Source of the DNA: Paraburkholderia mimosarum LMG 23256 = NBRC 106338 | GTDB taxonomy: Bacteria; Pseudomonadota; Gammaproteobacteria; Burkholderiales; Burkholderiaceae | NCBI RefSeq assembly: GCF_000739815.1 | Contig: NZ_BBJJ01000004.1 | Coordinates: forward strand, 62,001 to 126,000 | Direction: 5' to 3' | DNA: 64,000 nucleotides | Made by a program: the position numbers and the translations under genes | Shown: positions 44,399-53,090 of the stretch, one piece after another | Position numbering within the stretch: the stretch's first letter is position 1 | Layout of the letters: every line of letters starts with the position of its first letter | Notes under the pieces: model-generated | The model's database searches: none | What the model saw: only the letters and a program-made list of their open reading frames with translations | What the model was told of the DNA's origin: nothing

Positions 44399-44425
44399 GG
44401 GCGGCGCTTGCGCCGCCCTTCTTTT
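44399..44425 (+). terminator. Rho-independent terminator after the panE-like gene
   Basis: GGGCGGCG at 44399-44406 pairs with CGCCGCCC at 44411-44418 around a CTTG loop and is followed by TTCTTTT. It begins 13 bases after the stop codon. Confidence 0.85.
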
Positions 44426-44440
44426 GCACTGCTGCTGGTG

Positions 44441-44482
44441 CCGGAAAAAGCAAAACGGATCGTCATGAACGATCCGTTTTGC
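44441..44482 (-). terminator. Rho-independent terminator after the LysR gene at 44504
   Basis: GCAAAACGGATCG at 44450-44462 pairs with CGATCCGTTTTGC at 44470-44482. On the minus strand the stem is followed by a T run (TTTTTCC at 44449-44443). It also offers TTTTG on the plus side, so it may be bidirectional. Confidence 0.85.
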
Positions 44483-44503
44483 GTTGGAAGAGCAGGAACC
44501 GCG

Positions 44504-45616
44504 CTATTCGATGCGGGCGTGCGTGAGGGTGACCTGAAGCGGCGGCGGCGCATCGGGGCCGCGCAAGGCCACGCGCATCGGCGCGCCATTCGCGCCGCGT
44601 GCGGGCGAGCCGTCGATCAACGTTTCCACGGCTTCCGTGTCCGAAGACGACGCGTGCGATGCATCCGCAACCCAGCCTTCCCGTACTGAGGCATCCTGGA
44701 CTGAGCCGTCCGCCATGAATTGCGACCAGGCGGCCTGAGCGCACGGCCGAAGCGAACGATGCCGACGGCGCACGAGCATCGTCGTCACGTTCACGACGGG
44801 ATGCAGCAAGCGCGCGACGAGCGGCCCCGCCGGCGCGGGCCAATGGCACGCGACGCGCGCGCCCTCGACGCATACCGGCAGTACGCCGATGCCCATGCCG
44901 AGCTGCGCCATGCGCGCCACGCCCGCCACATGCGCGAACTCCTGCAACGGTCTGCCTTCGGGCCGCAGGCCGTCGAGCGCGCGCATCACGGCACCACGGC
45001 AACCCGCGTCGCGATTGAGCGTGACGAGCGGTTCGCGCGCGAGGTCGTCCCAGCGCAACGCACCTTGCAGCGCGAGCGGATGATGCGCCGGCAACAACGC
45101 GCAAAGCGGCGTGGCCGAGAGCGGCTGCACATCGAGACTGCCGCTCGCGAACGGCACGCATTCCGCGATCACGCCGAAGTCGGCTTCGCCCTGCTCGACC
45201 GCCTGCAGCACGGCTGCCTGCGGCAAGTCCTGCAATTGCAGCGTGAGCGATGGAAAGGCGGCCTGACAGCGCGCGAGCGCCGCGGGCACCCAGGTCGACG
45301 AAAGCACCGGGTTGCTCGCCACGAGCACGACGCCACTGTGCGCCTGGTGCGCGTCGCGGCCCTCGCTGAGCGCCATGTCGATCTCGTCGAGCAGGCGGCC
45401 GATGCGCCGCTCGAAGCCGCTGCCCGCGACCGTGAGTTCCACCTGGCGCGTGGTGCGATCAAAGAGCTTGAGCTCGATCGCCTCTTCCAGTTCGCGCACG
45501 CAGCGGCTCACAGCCGACTGCGTGAGCCCGAACTCGCGCGCGGCTCGCGTAAAGCTGCGCGCCCGCGCCACCGCAACGAACACCTTGAGTTGCTGGAGGG
45601 AGACGTTCATCGACAT
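44504..45616 (-). CDS. LysR-family regulator linked to oxlT
   Basis: The predicted protein has 370 residues if started at 45616 (MSMNVSLQQLKVFV). The helix-turn-helix is FTRAAREFGLTQSAVSRCVR; the effector domain has GMGIGVLPV. The last 60 residues are a variable tail not typical of LTTRs, making the protein longer than the usual 300-330. An ATG at 45634 overlaps the oxlT stop (ATGA), so the gene is translationally coupled to oxlT in either case. It may regulate oxalate uptake. A strong hairpin terminator lies just downstream. Confidence 0.82.
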   Translation of the reverse strand: MSMNVSLQQLKVFVAVARARSFTRAAREFGLTQSAVSRCVRELEEAIELKLFDRTTRQVELTVAGSGFERRIGRLLDEIDMALSEGRDAHQAHSGVVLVASNPVLSSTWVPAALARCQAAFPSLTLQLQDLPQAAVLQAVEQGEADFGVIAECVPFASGSLDVQPLSATPLCALLPAHHPLALQGALRWDDLAREPLVTLNRDAGCRGAVMRALDGLRPEGRPLQEFAHVAGVARMAQLGMGIGVLPVCVEGARVACHWPAPAGPLVARLLHPVVNVTTMLVRRRHRSLRPCAQAAWSQFMADGSVQDASVREGWVADASHASSSDTEAVETLIDGSPARGANGAPMRVALRGPDAPPPLQVTLTHARIE

Positions 45617-45630
45617 GGCGCGGACGAGCC

Positions 45631-47001
45631 TCATTCGCCGCTTTGGCTGGACCAGGGCTGCAGACCTGCGCCCGTATTGGCAGCCAGCGTCGCGGAGGGC
45701 TCGTTGCCCGCTTCGCTGGTCACGCCGCTGCTTTGCTCGATCAGGCGCTTGCGCATCGGCGCGAGGATGAACTTGGCGCTCACGCCCGCCGCGATCGTGA
45801 TGACCGCGGCCGCGATGAACACGGCGCTCCAGCCACCCGTGGCGGAGAGCACGGAGGCCACCGGCACGAGCAGCGCCGCGGTGCCCTTTGCGGTGTACAG
45901 CGTGCCGGCGTTCGACGCGGCGTACTTGCTGCCGAAAGTGTCCGCGCAGATGGCCGGGAAGATCGAGAAAATCTCACCCCAGAACAGGAAGATGAGCGCG
46001 GCGAACGTCATGAACGCATACGGGTTGGTGCCGAACTGCATCATGCCGAGCAGCGCGAGCCCCTCGCCCACGAAGATCAGGAACATCGCGTTTTCGCGGC
46101 CGATCTTGTCGGAGATGAAGCCGCAAAGCGGACGCGTGAAGCCGTTGCAGATGTTGTCGATCGAGAGCGTGAGCGTGAGCAGCGGCAGCGTCATGCCGAA
46201 CACCGTCATCGGAATGCGCGCGAGGCCCCAGTCCTTCGCGATGGGCCCGATCTGCGCCGTTGCCATGAGGCCGCCAGCGGCAACCGCAACGAAGCAGACG
46301 TAGATCAGCCAGAACACCGGCTGCTTGACCATCTGCCCCGGCGTGTAGTCGACGCGCGAAACGAGACGGCGGCCAGCCGCGGCGAAGGGGCGCGGCGAGG
46401 GCTTCACGAGCAGGAACGACAGCACGAGAATCGATACGCCCTGGAGCACACCGAAGAAGAAGAACGTGTGCTCGTAGCCGGAGCGCGTGATCATGTTCGC
46501 AATGGGGATCACGGTCACGGCGGCGCCGGCGCCGAACCCGGCGGCCGTGAGGCCCGCGGCAAGGCCGCGGCGGTCCGGGAACCACTTGAGCGCGTTGCCC
46601 ACGCAGGTGCCGTACACGCCGCCCGCGCCGATGCCGGCGATCACCGCCGAAACGTAGAGCATCGGCAGCGTCGTGACGTACGAGTTGATGACCCATGCGA
46701 GGCCCGCGCAAACCGCACCGCCCGCCACGACTGGACGGGGGCCGAACTTGTCGACTAGCCAGCCTTCGACCGGCACGAGCCACGTCTCAGTCAGAATGAA
46801 GATCGAGAACGCCAGTTGAATCTCGGCCTGGCCCCAATGATGCCGCGAGTTCATCGGGGCGACGAACAGCGTCCATGCGTACTGCAGATTGGCAACGAGC
46901 GCCATGCATAGCATGCCCACGACCAACTGAAACCAGCGGTTCGTCCAGAACGGACCGCTCTCGCTCCTCTGACTGATTGCACTCATCTCGCTTGTCTCCA
47001 C
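45631..47001 (-). CDS. oxlT: Oxalate/formate antiporter, MFS (OxlT-like)
   Basis: The predicted product has 456 residues (or 451 from the ATG at 46986) with 12 hydrophobic segments. Distinctive stretches are MALVANLQYAWTLFVAPMNS (helix 1), LAGGAV-like helix 3 region, GAGGVYGTCVGNALKWFPDR and the CADTFGSKYAASNAGTLYTA loop. These match OxlT, which exchanges oxalate for formate across the inner membrane, sustaining a proton motive force. A LysR gene is coupled downstream, and another LysR gene lies divergently upstream. frc and a second oxalate-type regulator lie 3.3 kb away, so the region serves oxalate use. Confidence 0.9.
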   Translation of the reverse strand: METSEMSAISQRSESGPFWTNRWFQLVVGMLCMALVANLQYAWTLFVAPMNSRHHWGQAEIQLAFSIFILTETWLVPVEGWLVDKFGPRPVVAGGAVCAGLAWVINSYVTTLPMLYVSAVIAGIGAGGVYGTCVGNALKWFPDRRGLAAGLTAAGFGAGAAVTVIPIANMITRSGYEHTFFFFGVLQGVSILVLSFLLVKPSPRPFAAAGRRLVSRVDYTPGQMVKQPVFWLIYVCFVAVAAGGLMATAQIGPIAKDWGLARIPMTVFGMTLPLLTLTLSIDNICNGFTRPLCGFISDKIGRENAMFLIFVGEGLALLGMMQFGTNPYAFMTFAALIFLFWGEIFSIFPAICADTFGSKYAASNAGTLYTAKGTAALLVPVASVLSATGGWSAVFIAAAVITIAAGVSAKFILAPMRKRLIEQSSGVTSEAGNEPSATLAANTGAGLQPWSSQSGE

Positions 47002-47354
47002 TATCTATTCATTGCAGCCTGCATGATTACGGGTCTGCATAAATCAAGACTTATCGTTTTATCTTTGGGCTTCGCTGCACTGCGTTTTATTCATCGGAAT
47101 GAATGAAACAATCCAAATGCCAATTCGGCAGCCCTCATTCACCCGACCATACGACATGTCCCTGAAACATCATGAAAAAAGGCCTTTTCTACGCGTTGTC
47201 CCTTATGTAACCGGACTTCCGAGCGTTAACCCCAACCTCTCCCAACGCGTTGCCCGGCATTCGGACGCCTTTCAACTCATGCTAGGGTGATTGCTGAATT
47301 ACTCACAATTAAAGTTTGTTATTATGTGCATTCAGTTTTCTTTATGGTTCGGCC
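47002..47354. other. Divergent promoter region between oxlT and LysR gene
   Basis: This 353-base gap is AT-rich relative to its neighbours and has no credible gene (a 63-codon frame at 47099 lacks similarity). The palindrome at 47089-47104 is described separately. ATTATG-rich sequence near 47310-47345 may hold the LysR gene's -10 region. Confidence 0.45.
47089..47104. promoter_or_regulatory. Candidate LysR operator, ATTCAT palindrome
   Basis: ATTCAT at 47089-47094 and ATGAAT at 47099-47104 form a perfect inverted repeat with a CGGA spacer, containing T-N11-A frames (for example T47090 to A47102). Its position between oxlT and the divergent LysR gene fits an LTTR binding site. Confidence 0.5.
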
Positions 47355-48299
47355 ATGACGATGCGAAACGCCACGCTGCGCCAGCTCAAGGTCTTCGAGA
47401 CCGTGGCGCGTCACCTCAGTTTTTCGCGTGCGGCGGAAGAGCTGCACCTCACGCAACCGGCCGTTTCCACGCAGGTCAGGCAGCTCGAAGACCATGCTGG
47501 CTTGCCGCTTTTCGAGCAGCTCGGCAAGAAGATCTATCTCACGCCGGCGGGCACGGAAATGCTCCACTACAGCCGCGCGATCATGCAGCAGTTCCACGAA
47601 GTCGACGAGGCGATGAGCCAGCTAAAAGGCGTGTCGGGCGGCAAGCTCAACGTCGCCGTCATTAGCGCCGGCGACTACTTCTTTCCTCGCTTGCTCGCCG
47701 AATTCACGCGCCGGTACAAGGGCGTCGCGCTCAATCTCTCCGTGCACAATCGCGAGCAGCTGCTCCAGCAGCTCGCCACCAACCAGACGGATCTCGCCGT
47801 CATGGTGCGTCCCCCGCACGCGACTGACGCCATCAACGAGCCGTTCGCACCGCATCCGTACGTGATCGTCGCGGCGCCTACGCATCCGCTCGCGAACAAG
47901 CGCGGCATCAAGCTCAGCACGCTCGCCAACGAGGCGTTCATCGTGCGCGAGCGCGGCTCGGACACCTGGAATTCGATGGAAGAAGGCTTCGCGGGCAAGA
48001 TCACGAACCTCAAGATCGCCATGGAGATCCAGAGCACCGAAACGATCAAGCAGGCCGTGATCGCGGGCATGGGGATCGCCTTTCTATCGGCGCACACCAT
48101 CAGCCTCGAACTGCAGGTCGGTCACCTCACGGTGCTCGATGTCGAAGGCTTCCCGGTCATGCTCAACTGGTACGTCGTGCACCGCAAGAACAAGCGCCTG
48201 CCACCCGTCGCGCTCGCGTTCAAACGCTTCCTCATGGAGGAAGGCGCACAGCTCATCGAGAACATTACAAGAGTGTCAGAAGCGAGCTTGCATAAGTAA
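47355..48299 (+). CDS. LysR-family regulator (CbbR-like), divergent from oxlT
   Basis: The predicted protein has 314 residues. MTMRNATLRQLKVFETVARH opens the winged helix, followed by FSRAAEELHLTQPAVSTQVR. The full effector domain belongs to the CbbR/CysB-like branch of LTTRs. It diverges from oxlT across 350 bases that contain a candidate LTTR palindrome, and so probably controls oxlT. An ATG at 47361 (MRNATL) is an alternative start. A weak stem-loop (GGTTTC with GAAACC) lies just after the stop. It converges on a membrane protein gene. Confidence 0.87.
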   Translation: MTMRNATLRQLKVFETVARHLSFSRAAEELHLTQPAVSTQVRQLEDHAGLPLFEQLGKKIYLTPAGTEMLHYSRAIMQQFHEVDEAMSQLKGVSGGKLNVAVISAGDYFFPRLLAEFTRRYKGVALNLSVHNREQLLQQLATNQTDLAVMVRPPHATDAINEPFAPHPYVIVAAPTHPLANKRGIKLSTLANEAFIVRERGSDTWNSMEEGFAGKITNLKIAMEIQSTETIKQAVIAGMGIAFLSAHTISLELQVGHLTVLDVEGFPVMLNWYVVHRKNKRLPPVALAFKRFLMEEGAQLIENITRVSEASLHK

Positions 48300-48458
48300 G
48301 GTTTTATGGTTTCGCTAGAAACCTTCAGGCAACGCTAATCCTTCGCGCCAAATCGCCGGCAATAGCGGCTCTTGCGCGTTCCGGCGTGTGCCGCTGTCGC
48401 CAGAGCGTCTCGGGGCGCCGCCTTTTCATTGGTCACGGCGCGGTATGGGTTGCGGGCG

Positions 48459-49403
48459 TCAGTGCGGCCCTTGTCGCTGGCGCAGCGTGCCGCCACGGCT
48501 GCGCCGTCGCCTGGGCAAGTCCCGCGATGCGTGATGAGACGCGCGGCCGCCGCCGTGCGGCGCGTCGCCCGCGGCCAGCCACGCGGGCTCGAACGCGCCG
48601 CCGCCGCAGGCCGCGACGAGCAGTTCGTCCGGGACACCCGCAAAACTCGCGTTGAACATCGCACTGAAGCGCTCCCGCGGCGTCACGGCGGCTGCGCCAG
48701 GACGCGCGAGCCGCTGCCGGCTCGCGCCGCTCATGAGCCGCGCGCCCAGCGCCGCGTAAAGTACGCTCGCCGCGACCAGCACCGAAATCTCGAACTCGGC
48801 GGAAATGCGCGCGCGCACGAACCCGCAGCCGAGCGCAACGCCCAGCAGCAACGCGAGGCTCAGCATGGCGCGGTCGCCAAGGCCGGGCGGCACATGCCTG
48901 CCCAGCTTGCCGCGTCGTGACAGGTTCAGCGCCCCACCGGCCAGCAGCGCGCCAATCGCCACGGCGACGAACAGCGCAACGCGTTCGTACGGACTGCGCT
49001 CAGGCTGCAATACCAGGCCAGCGAAGACGCCGATCAAGACGCTCGCGCCCGATAAGCCGCCCAGCAGCGCCACGATCCACACGCGCCGCGTGAGGTCACG
49101 GCTGCGTGCAAGGGAAAATCCGCCCAGCACGCCGGCTTCGACAGCCACGGTTGCATCGGCCGCATGGGTCCAGCAGGCGGCCAGCACGCCGAACGGTACG
49201 GTCAGCAGCAGCGCGATCGAAATCGAGGGAGCAAGCCGATGCTTGTGCGACGCTCCAGCGCGATCGACGCAGCGAGGCAGGGCTCGCACGCGACGCGAGC
49301 GCACCGGCGCAAGCGCCGCCAGTTGCGCGAATGCGCAGCCGAACCATGCGAACAGCACGCCAGCGCCTAGCCACGCCAGGTCGCCAGCCAGTTGCACCGG
49401 CAT
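48459..49403 (-). CDS. Multi-pass membrane protein of unknown function
   Basis: The predicted protein has 314 residues and six or seven hydrophobic segments (for example LAGDLAWLGAGVLFAWFG, ISIALLLTVPFGVLAACW, VWIVALLGGLSGASVLIG). It ends in a 30-residue Arg/His-rich tail. GAGGAGGAGAG directly before the ATG at 49403 is one of the strongest ribosome-binding sites in the window and supports a real gene. No family could be recalled. It lies between the oxlT-linked LysR gene and the oxalate enzyme genes, so a transport or sensing role in that region is conceivable. Confidence 0.65.
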   Translation of the reverse strand: MPVQLAGDLAWLGAGVLFAWFGCAFAQLAALAPVRSRRVRALPRCVDRAGASHKHRLAPSISIALLLTVPFGVLAACWTHAADATVAVEAGVLGGFSLARSRDLTRRVWIVALLGGLSGASVLIGVFAGLVLQPERSPYERVALFVAVAIGALLAGGALNLSRRGKLGRHVPPGLGDRAMLSLALLLGVALGCGFVRARISAEFEISVLVAASVLYAALGARLMSGASRQRLARPGAAAVTPRERFSAMFNASFAGVPDELLVAACGGGAFEPAWLAAGDAPHGGGRASHHASRDLPRRRRSRGGTLRQRQGPH

Positions 49404-49475
49404 CTCTCCTCCTCGCGCGGCATGTCCGCCGCGCGTCTTTCGTTCATGCCTTCAGTCGACACTCGAGTAATGCAA

Positions 49476-50288
49476 TCAGGCGACGCCATGCGCAGTGATC
49501 AGCGGCTCGTCCTCAACGCACGTGGCAGCCAGTGTGTTGCTCAACGTGCCGATTCCTTCGATCGTGACATCGACGGTTGCGCCATCAACGATCGAGCCTA
49601 CGCCGAGCGAAGTACCGCACGCGATGACGTCGCCCGGTTCGAGCGTCAGATCCTGCGAGATGAGGCTCACCTGTTGCGCCGGCGAAAACACCATGTCGTC
49701 GAGCGGATAATTCTGCCGCTCCACGCCATCGAGCCGCGTGACGACGCGAGCGCGCTGCCAGGCGAACCCCGAAACGATCGCCGGTCCCAGACAACAGAAT
49801 GTATCGAAACCTTTGGCGCGGCACCATTGCGGGAAGTGCGGATTCTCGGTGATGAGGCCGGCGGCCGTCACGTCGTTGACGATCGTGTAGCCGAAGATCG
49901 CCGCCTCGGCTTCCTTCACGCTTACGTCGCGACAGCGCTTGCCGATCACGATGCCAAGCTCGCCTTCGAAGACGATCTTTCCCGCATAGTGGGCAGGACG
50001 CCGAATCGATTCCGCGGAACCGATCACCGATGCAGCCGGCTTGATGAGGAATAGCGGATGCGATGGCACCGGCTTTTCCAGCTTCGCGGCGAGCGCGTGA
50101 AAATTGTTCCAGAGCGCGATCACCTTGCCGGGCGCACACGGCGCGAGCGGCGTGAGCGCACGCAGCGAGAGCACCGCGCCAGTCGGCACCGGCTGATCGA
50201 GTCCTTCGTATTCGTGCAGGTAACCGTTCTCGACGCGACCGAACACGATGCTGCCGTCGCTCGCCATCAAACGCATCCACGTTTCCAT
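49476..50288 (-). CDS. Fumarylacetoacetate hydrolase-family enzyme
   Basis: The predicted enzyme has 270 residues. METWMRLMASDGSIVFGRVE opens it; VIALWNNFHALAAKLEKP, FEGELGIVIGKRCRDVSV (metal-binding acidic residues) and GYTIVNDVTAAG follow. This is the FAH superfamily fold (bivalent metal site; hydrolases, decarboxylases, isomerases of acylpyruvate-like acids). The gene lies 14 bases after frc on the same strand and is probably co-transcribed with it. Its role in oxalate metabolism, if any, is unknown. The much longer frame to 51122 is an artefact over frc. Confidence 0.88.
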   Translation of the reverse strand: METWMRLMASDGSIVFGRVENGYLHEYEGLDQPVPTGAVLSLRALTPLAPCAPGKVIALWNNFHALAAKLEKPVPSHPLFLIKPAASVIGSAESIRRPAHYAGKIVFEGELGIVIGKRCRDVSVKEAEAAIFGYTIVNDVTAAGLITENPHFPQWCRAKGFDTFCCLGPAIVSGFAWQRARVVTRLDGVERQNYPLDDMVFSPAQQVSLISQDLTLEPGDVIACGTSLGVGSIVDGATVDVTIEGIGTLSNTLAATCVEDEPLITAHGVA

Positions 50289-50302
50289 GCTTCGCTCCCT
50301 TT

Positions 50303-51550
50303 TCAAATCGCGCCCGAAGCCCGCAGCGCGTGGATCTCGTCGTTCGTGTAGCCGAATTCGGCCAGCACCTCGTCGGTGTGCTCGCCGAGCATCGGCGAAC
50401 GCGTGACTTCGGTCGGGCTGTCCGAGAGCTTGATCGGGTTGCCCACCGTGAGGTACTTGCCGCGGACCGGATGATCCACTTCGACGATCGTGCCGCTCGC
50501 GCGCAGCGATTCGTCGGCGGCGATCTCCTTCATCGAGAGAATCGGGCCACATGGAATGTCGTAACGATTGAGCACGGCCATTGCCTCGAATTTCGTGCGG
50601 TGCATGGTCCAGTGCTCGATCTCCTCGAAGATCGCCTTCAGGCGCGGCAGGCGCGCGTTCGGGGTGGCGTAGTCGGGATCGTCGATCCACTCTTCGCGCC
50701 CGATCAGCTTGCAGATGCGATCCCATACGGGCGCCTGCGCGATGAAATAGATGTAGGCGTTCGGATCCGTCTCCCAGCCCTTGCACTTGAGGATCCAGCC
50801 CGGCTGGCCGCCGCCCGACGCGTTGCCGGCGCGCGGGACGGCTTCGCCGAAACCGTCGTTGGGATACTGCGGGTACTCCTTCATGACGCCGGTGCGCTCG
50901 AGCCGCTGCTGATCGCGCAGCTTCACGCGGCAAAGGTTGAGCACGCCGTCCTGCATGGCCGCGAGCACCTTCTGGCCGCGCCCCGTGTGCGTGCGCTGAT
51001 AGAGCGCGGTGACGATGCCGAGTGCGAGATGCAGGCCCGTCCCGCTGTCGCCGATCTGCGCGCCGGACACCACGGGCGGGCCATCGTCGAAGCCCGTCGT
51101 CGATGCCGCCCCGCCCACGCACTGCGCGACGTTCTCGTAGACCTTGCAGGCCTCATAGGGACCAGGGCCGAAGCCCTTCACCGAGGCGACGATCATGCGC
51201 GGATTCAGCGTCTGTATGCGTTCCCAGCTGAAACCCATGCGCTCGAGCGCGCCCGGTGCGAAGTTCTCCACCAGCACGTCGCAGTCGCGAATGAGCCGCT
51301 CCAGCACGCGCTTGCCCTCCGGGTTCTTCGTGTCGAGCGTGAGCGAGCGCTTGTTGCCGTTGAGCATCGTGAAATAGAGGCTGTCCGCGTCCGGCAGGTC
51401 GCGCAACTGCTCGCGTGTGATGTCGCCGGCGCCTGCGCGCTCCACCTTGATCACATCTGCGCCGAACCAGGCGAGCAGCTGCGTGCAGGTGGGTCCTGAC
51501 TGCACGTGCGTGAAATCGAGGATGCGCACGCCGTTCAATGCCTTGCCCAT
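50303..51550 (-). CDS. frc: Formyl-CoA:oxalate CoA-transferase (CaiB/BaiF class III)
   Basis: A 415-residue class III CoA-transferase. It opens [20 protein letters not shown], has the [20 protein letters not shown] segment, [15 protein letters not shown], and [17 protein letters not shown]. The aspartate in QIGDSGTG lies where the catalytic Asp forms the mixed anhydride. The sequence is closest to Frc, which moves CoA from formyl-CoA to oxalate. No oxalyl-CoA decarboxylase gene (oxc) is present; it must be elsewhere. A GntR-type operator sits 117 bases upstream. It is followed by the FAH-family gene. The identification is strong. Confidence 0.92.
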   Translation of the reverse strand: MGKALNGVRILDFTHVQSGPTCTQLLAWFGADVIKVERAGAGDITREQLRDLPDADSLYFTMLNGNKRSLTLDTKNPEGKRVLERLIRDCDVLVENFAPGALERMGFSWERIQTLNPRMIVASVKGFGPGPYEACKVYENVAQCVGGAASTTGFDDGPPVVSGAQIGDSGTGLHLALGIVTALYQRTHTGRGQKVLAAMQDGVLNLCRVKLRDQQRLERTGVMKEYPQYPNDGFGEAVPRAGNASGGGQPGWILKCKGWETDPNAYIYFIAQAPVWDRICKLIGREEWIDDPDYATPNARLPRLKAIFEEIEHWTMHRTKFEAMAVLNRYDIPCGPILSMKEIAADESLRASGTIVEVDHPVRGKYLTVGNPIKLSDSPTEVTRSPMLGEHTDEVLAEFGYTNDEIHALRASGAI

Positions 51551-51661
51551 GTCATGTCTCCTTGTTTTAACCGTGGCCGGGCGAGTTTCGAAAATCGATG
51601 GGGTTGCGTGGGCAGAGGCATTTCGCGCGATGGCGCGACATCTGCGTCCTTGAGCAATACG

Positions 51662-51678
51662 GTATGTGATATATCAGA
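51662..51678. promoter_or_regulatory. GntR (FCD) operator upstream of frc, TGATATATCA
   Basis: The 10-base palindrome TGATATATCA (51667-51676) lies in a 17-base sequence GTATGTGATATATCAGA, which also occurs before the GntR operon at 53074-53090. Two copies of a long motif, each before a member of the oxalate region, make this a probable FCD-type GntR operator. Confidence 0.7.
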
Positions 51679-51935
51679 ACGAAGCAAGAGGCAATTTGCT
51701 CGTCGGGAATCCACCAGGCTAGCGTCGGAGGCTTATCGCGCTTTGGGTTCGGCGAGAGCCCAGCGAGTTTGATGCACTGCACACAAGGGAAAACCACGAG
51801 GGCACGGCAATGCTGATTTCCGAGATACAGCATGAAGAATGGCCGTCAAGGGCCGGATGGGTCACCGCTTGCCCAAGATTGATGCACATAAAGCCGGTCA
51901 ACCTCGCGGTTCATGCGCCAAGGCCGTAAACGGAA

Positions 51936-51960
51936 AACGGGAGACCTTCAGTCTCCCGTT
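51936..51960 (-). terminator. Rho-independent terminator after the GntR gene
   Basis: AACGGGAGAC at 51936-51945 pairs with GTCTCCCGTT at 51951-51960; on the minus strand TTTTCC follows (stem ending CGTTTTCCG). It lies 60-85 bases past the GntR stop codon. Confidence 0.78.
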
Positions 51961-51968
51961 GCGCGCTG

Positions 51969-52019
51969 ATCGACGTCATCGACGCGATCGACGCGATCGA
52001 AGAAGCAGGCACAGCCTGC
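51969..52019. repeat. 9-base tandem repeat and hairpin at the GntR 3' end
   Basis: ATCGACGTC, ATCGACGCG, ATCGACGCG and ATCGAAGAA run in tandem at 51969-52004, and GCAGGC-aca-GCCTGC forms a small hairpin at 52005-52019. They lie between the GntR stop and its terminator. Confidence 0.6.
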
Positions 52020-52020
52020 C

Positions 52021-52749
52021 TCAATCAAGGAAATCGCAGTTCTTCTCCACATAGGCTGCAAGATCGAGCGAGTGCTGGCGTACGAGCTTTTCCGCCAGTT
52101 CGGTATCGCGCTTTTCCAGCGCCTCGATAATGCGCAAGTGATCGACGATTGAGCGTGAAGCCCGGTCGCTCTGCGAAATCGTCATGCGGCGAATCGCACG
52201 CACGTGGACGAAGATGTTCTTGATCGTGTCCAGAATGATCTGCGACTTGGAAAGTTCGACGATCGCCTGGTGGAACGCGATGTTGGCGTCCGAATATTCG
52301 GCGATGTGCTCCGCAGGCGTGCTGTCACGAAAGTCGTCGAACATGTGGCGCAGCCGCGCGATTTCTTCATCGGTGGCATGCAATGTGGCGAGACGCGCGG
52401 CCATGCTTTCGAGCGCCGCCCACATCTGGATCATCTCGACGATCTCGCGCTTGCTCTTGCGCACGATATAGATGCCACGGCGCGGCACCATGCGCAGGAA
52501 GCCTTCCTGTTCGAGCAGCGTCATGGCCTCGCGCACCGGCGTGCGGCTCACGCCGAGCGATTCGCTCAGTACGCGCTCGTCGAGGCGGATTTCCTCGCGC
52601 GACTGGTAGATGTCGGCGTCGGCAATGGCCTGGCGGAGCATGGCATACGCCTGATCACGCAGGCTCAGCGTTGCGTTGATGGGCTGCAGCGCCAGCTTGA
52701 GCGGCGCCGCTTCCCGGGTTGCTACAGCTTCAGTTTGTTCTGACGACAT
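52021..52749 (-). CDS. GntR-family regulator, FCD subfamily
   Basis: The predicted protein has 242 residues. The winged helix (IRLDERVLSESLGVSRTPVR) is followed by the FCD helical bundle with MIQMWAALESMAARLATLHA and the acidic/His residues EYSDANIAFHQAIVEL that bind metal and ligand. FCD proteins respond to small organic acids. It probably senses an intermediate of oxalate or glyoxylate use and binds the TGATATATCA sites found before frc and before its own operon. GAGGGAAT lies before the ATG at 52749. It overlaps the upstream small gene by 20 bases. Confidence 0.9.
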   Translation of the reverse strand: MSSEQTEAVATREAAPLKLALQPINATLSLRDQAYAMLRQAIADADIYQSREEIRLDERVLSESLGVSRTPVREAMTLLEQEGFLRMVPRRGIYIVRKSKREIVEMIQMWAALESMAARLATLHATDEEIARLRHMFDDFRDSTPAEHIAEYSDANIAFHQAIVELSKSQIILDTIKNIFVHVRAIRRMTISQSDRASRSIVDHLRIIEALEKRDTELAEKLVRQHSLDLAAYVEKNCDFLD

Positions 52750-53002
52750 TGATTCCCTCTTTCCCGACCTGCGGACGGATGCGCGAACCGAATTGTGCTC
52801 CGAACTGCCATCCATATCGCGCTCCGAATCGACCTCGATTCGCCGGCTTTCCACGCGGCGCCTCCCCCAAACCGGCAAAGCGGCCGTGCTGCGCAGCCTG
52901 CTCGATAGCGGCCTGTGGCAGCCATCTGGCGATCATGACAGTAGCGGCAGCGCCCAGACCCACGACCGCTGCACCGAAGAGTGCGAGAGAAACGAAATCC
53001 AT
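52730..53002 (-). CDS. Small membrane protein preceding the GntR gene
   Basis: A 90-residue predicted protein. MDFVSLALFGAAVVGLGAAA begins a single hydrophobic segment (about residues 4-30), followed by a basic, Arg/Gly-rich tail. GGAG six bases before the ATG at 53002 supports translation, and its 3' end overlaps the GntR start by 20 bases, giving coupling. The TGATATATCA operator lies 77 bases upstream, so it is the first gene of the regulator operon. No family was recognised; it could be a ligand-sensing or membrane-anchoring partner. Confidence 0.55.
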   Translation of the reverse strand: MDFVSLALFGAAVVGLGAAATVMIARWLPQAAIEQAAQHGRFAGLGEAPRGKPANRGRFGARYGWQFGAQFGSRIRPQVGKEGINVVRTN

Positions 53003-53073
53003 TTGAAGCTCCGCATGATTGAGTAATCGAATAACTCAATGGTATGTTGCATCGCGACAAAAGTCAAAATTCT

Positions 53074-53090
53074 GTATGTGATATATCAGA
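53074..53090. promoter_or_regulatory. GntR (FCD) operator upstream of the regulator operon
   Basis: TGATATATCA at 53079-53088 sits in the same 17-base context (GTATGTGATATATCAGA) as the copy before frc. It lies 77 bases before the small membrane gene, the first gene of the regulator's operon, so autoregulation is likely. Confidence 0.7.

Noticed and set aside
47099-47290. A 63-codon frame in the oxlT/LysR divergent region
   Set aside because: No ribosome-binding site or similarity, and it overlaps the probable regulatory palindrome.
49476-51122. A 548-codon fusion of frc and the FAH-family gene
   Set aside because: The upstream part is an out-of-frame reading of frc; the FAH-like protein starts cleanly at 50288.
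51969-52004. Coding extension of the GntR protein through the ATCGACG repeats
   Set aside because: The GntR stop codon lies at 52021-52023, before the repeats in the direction of transcription.
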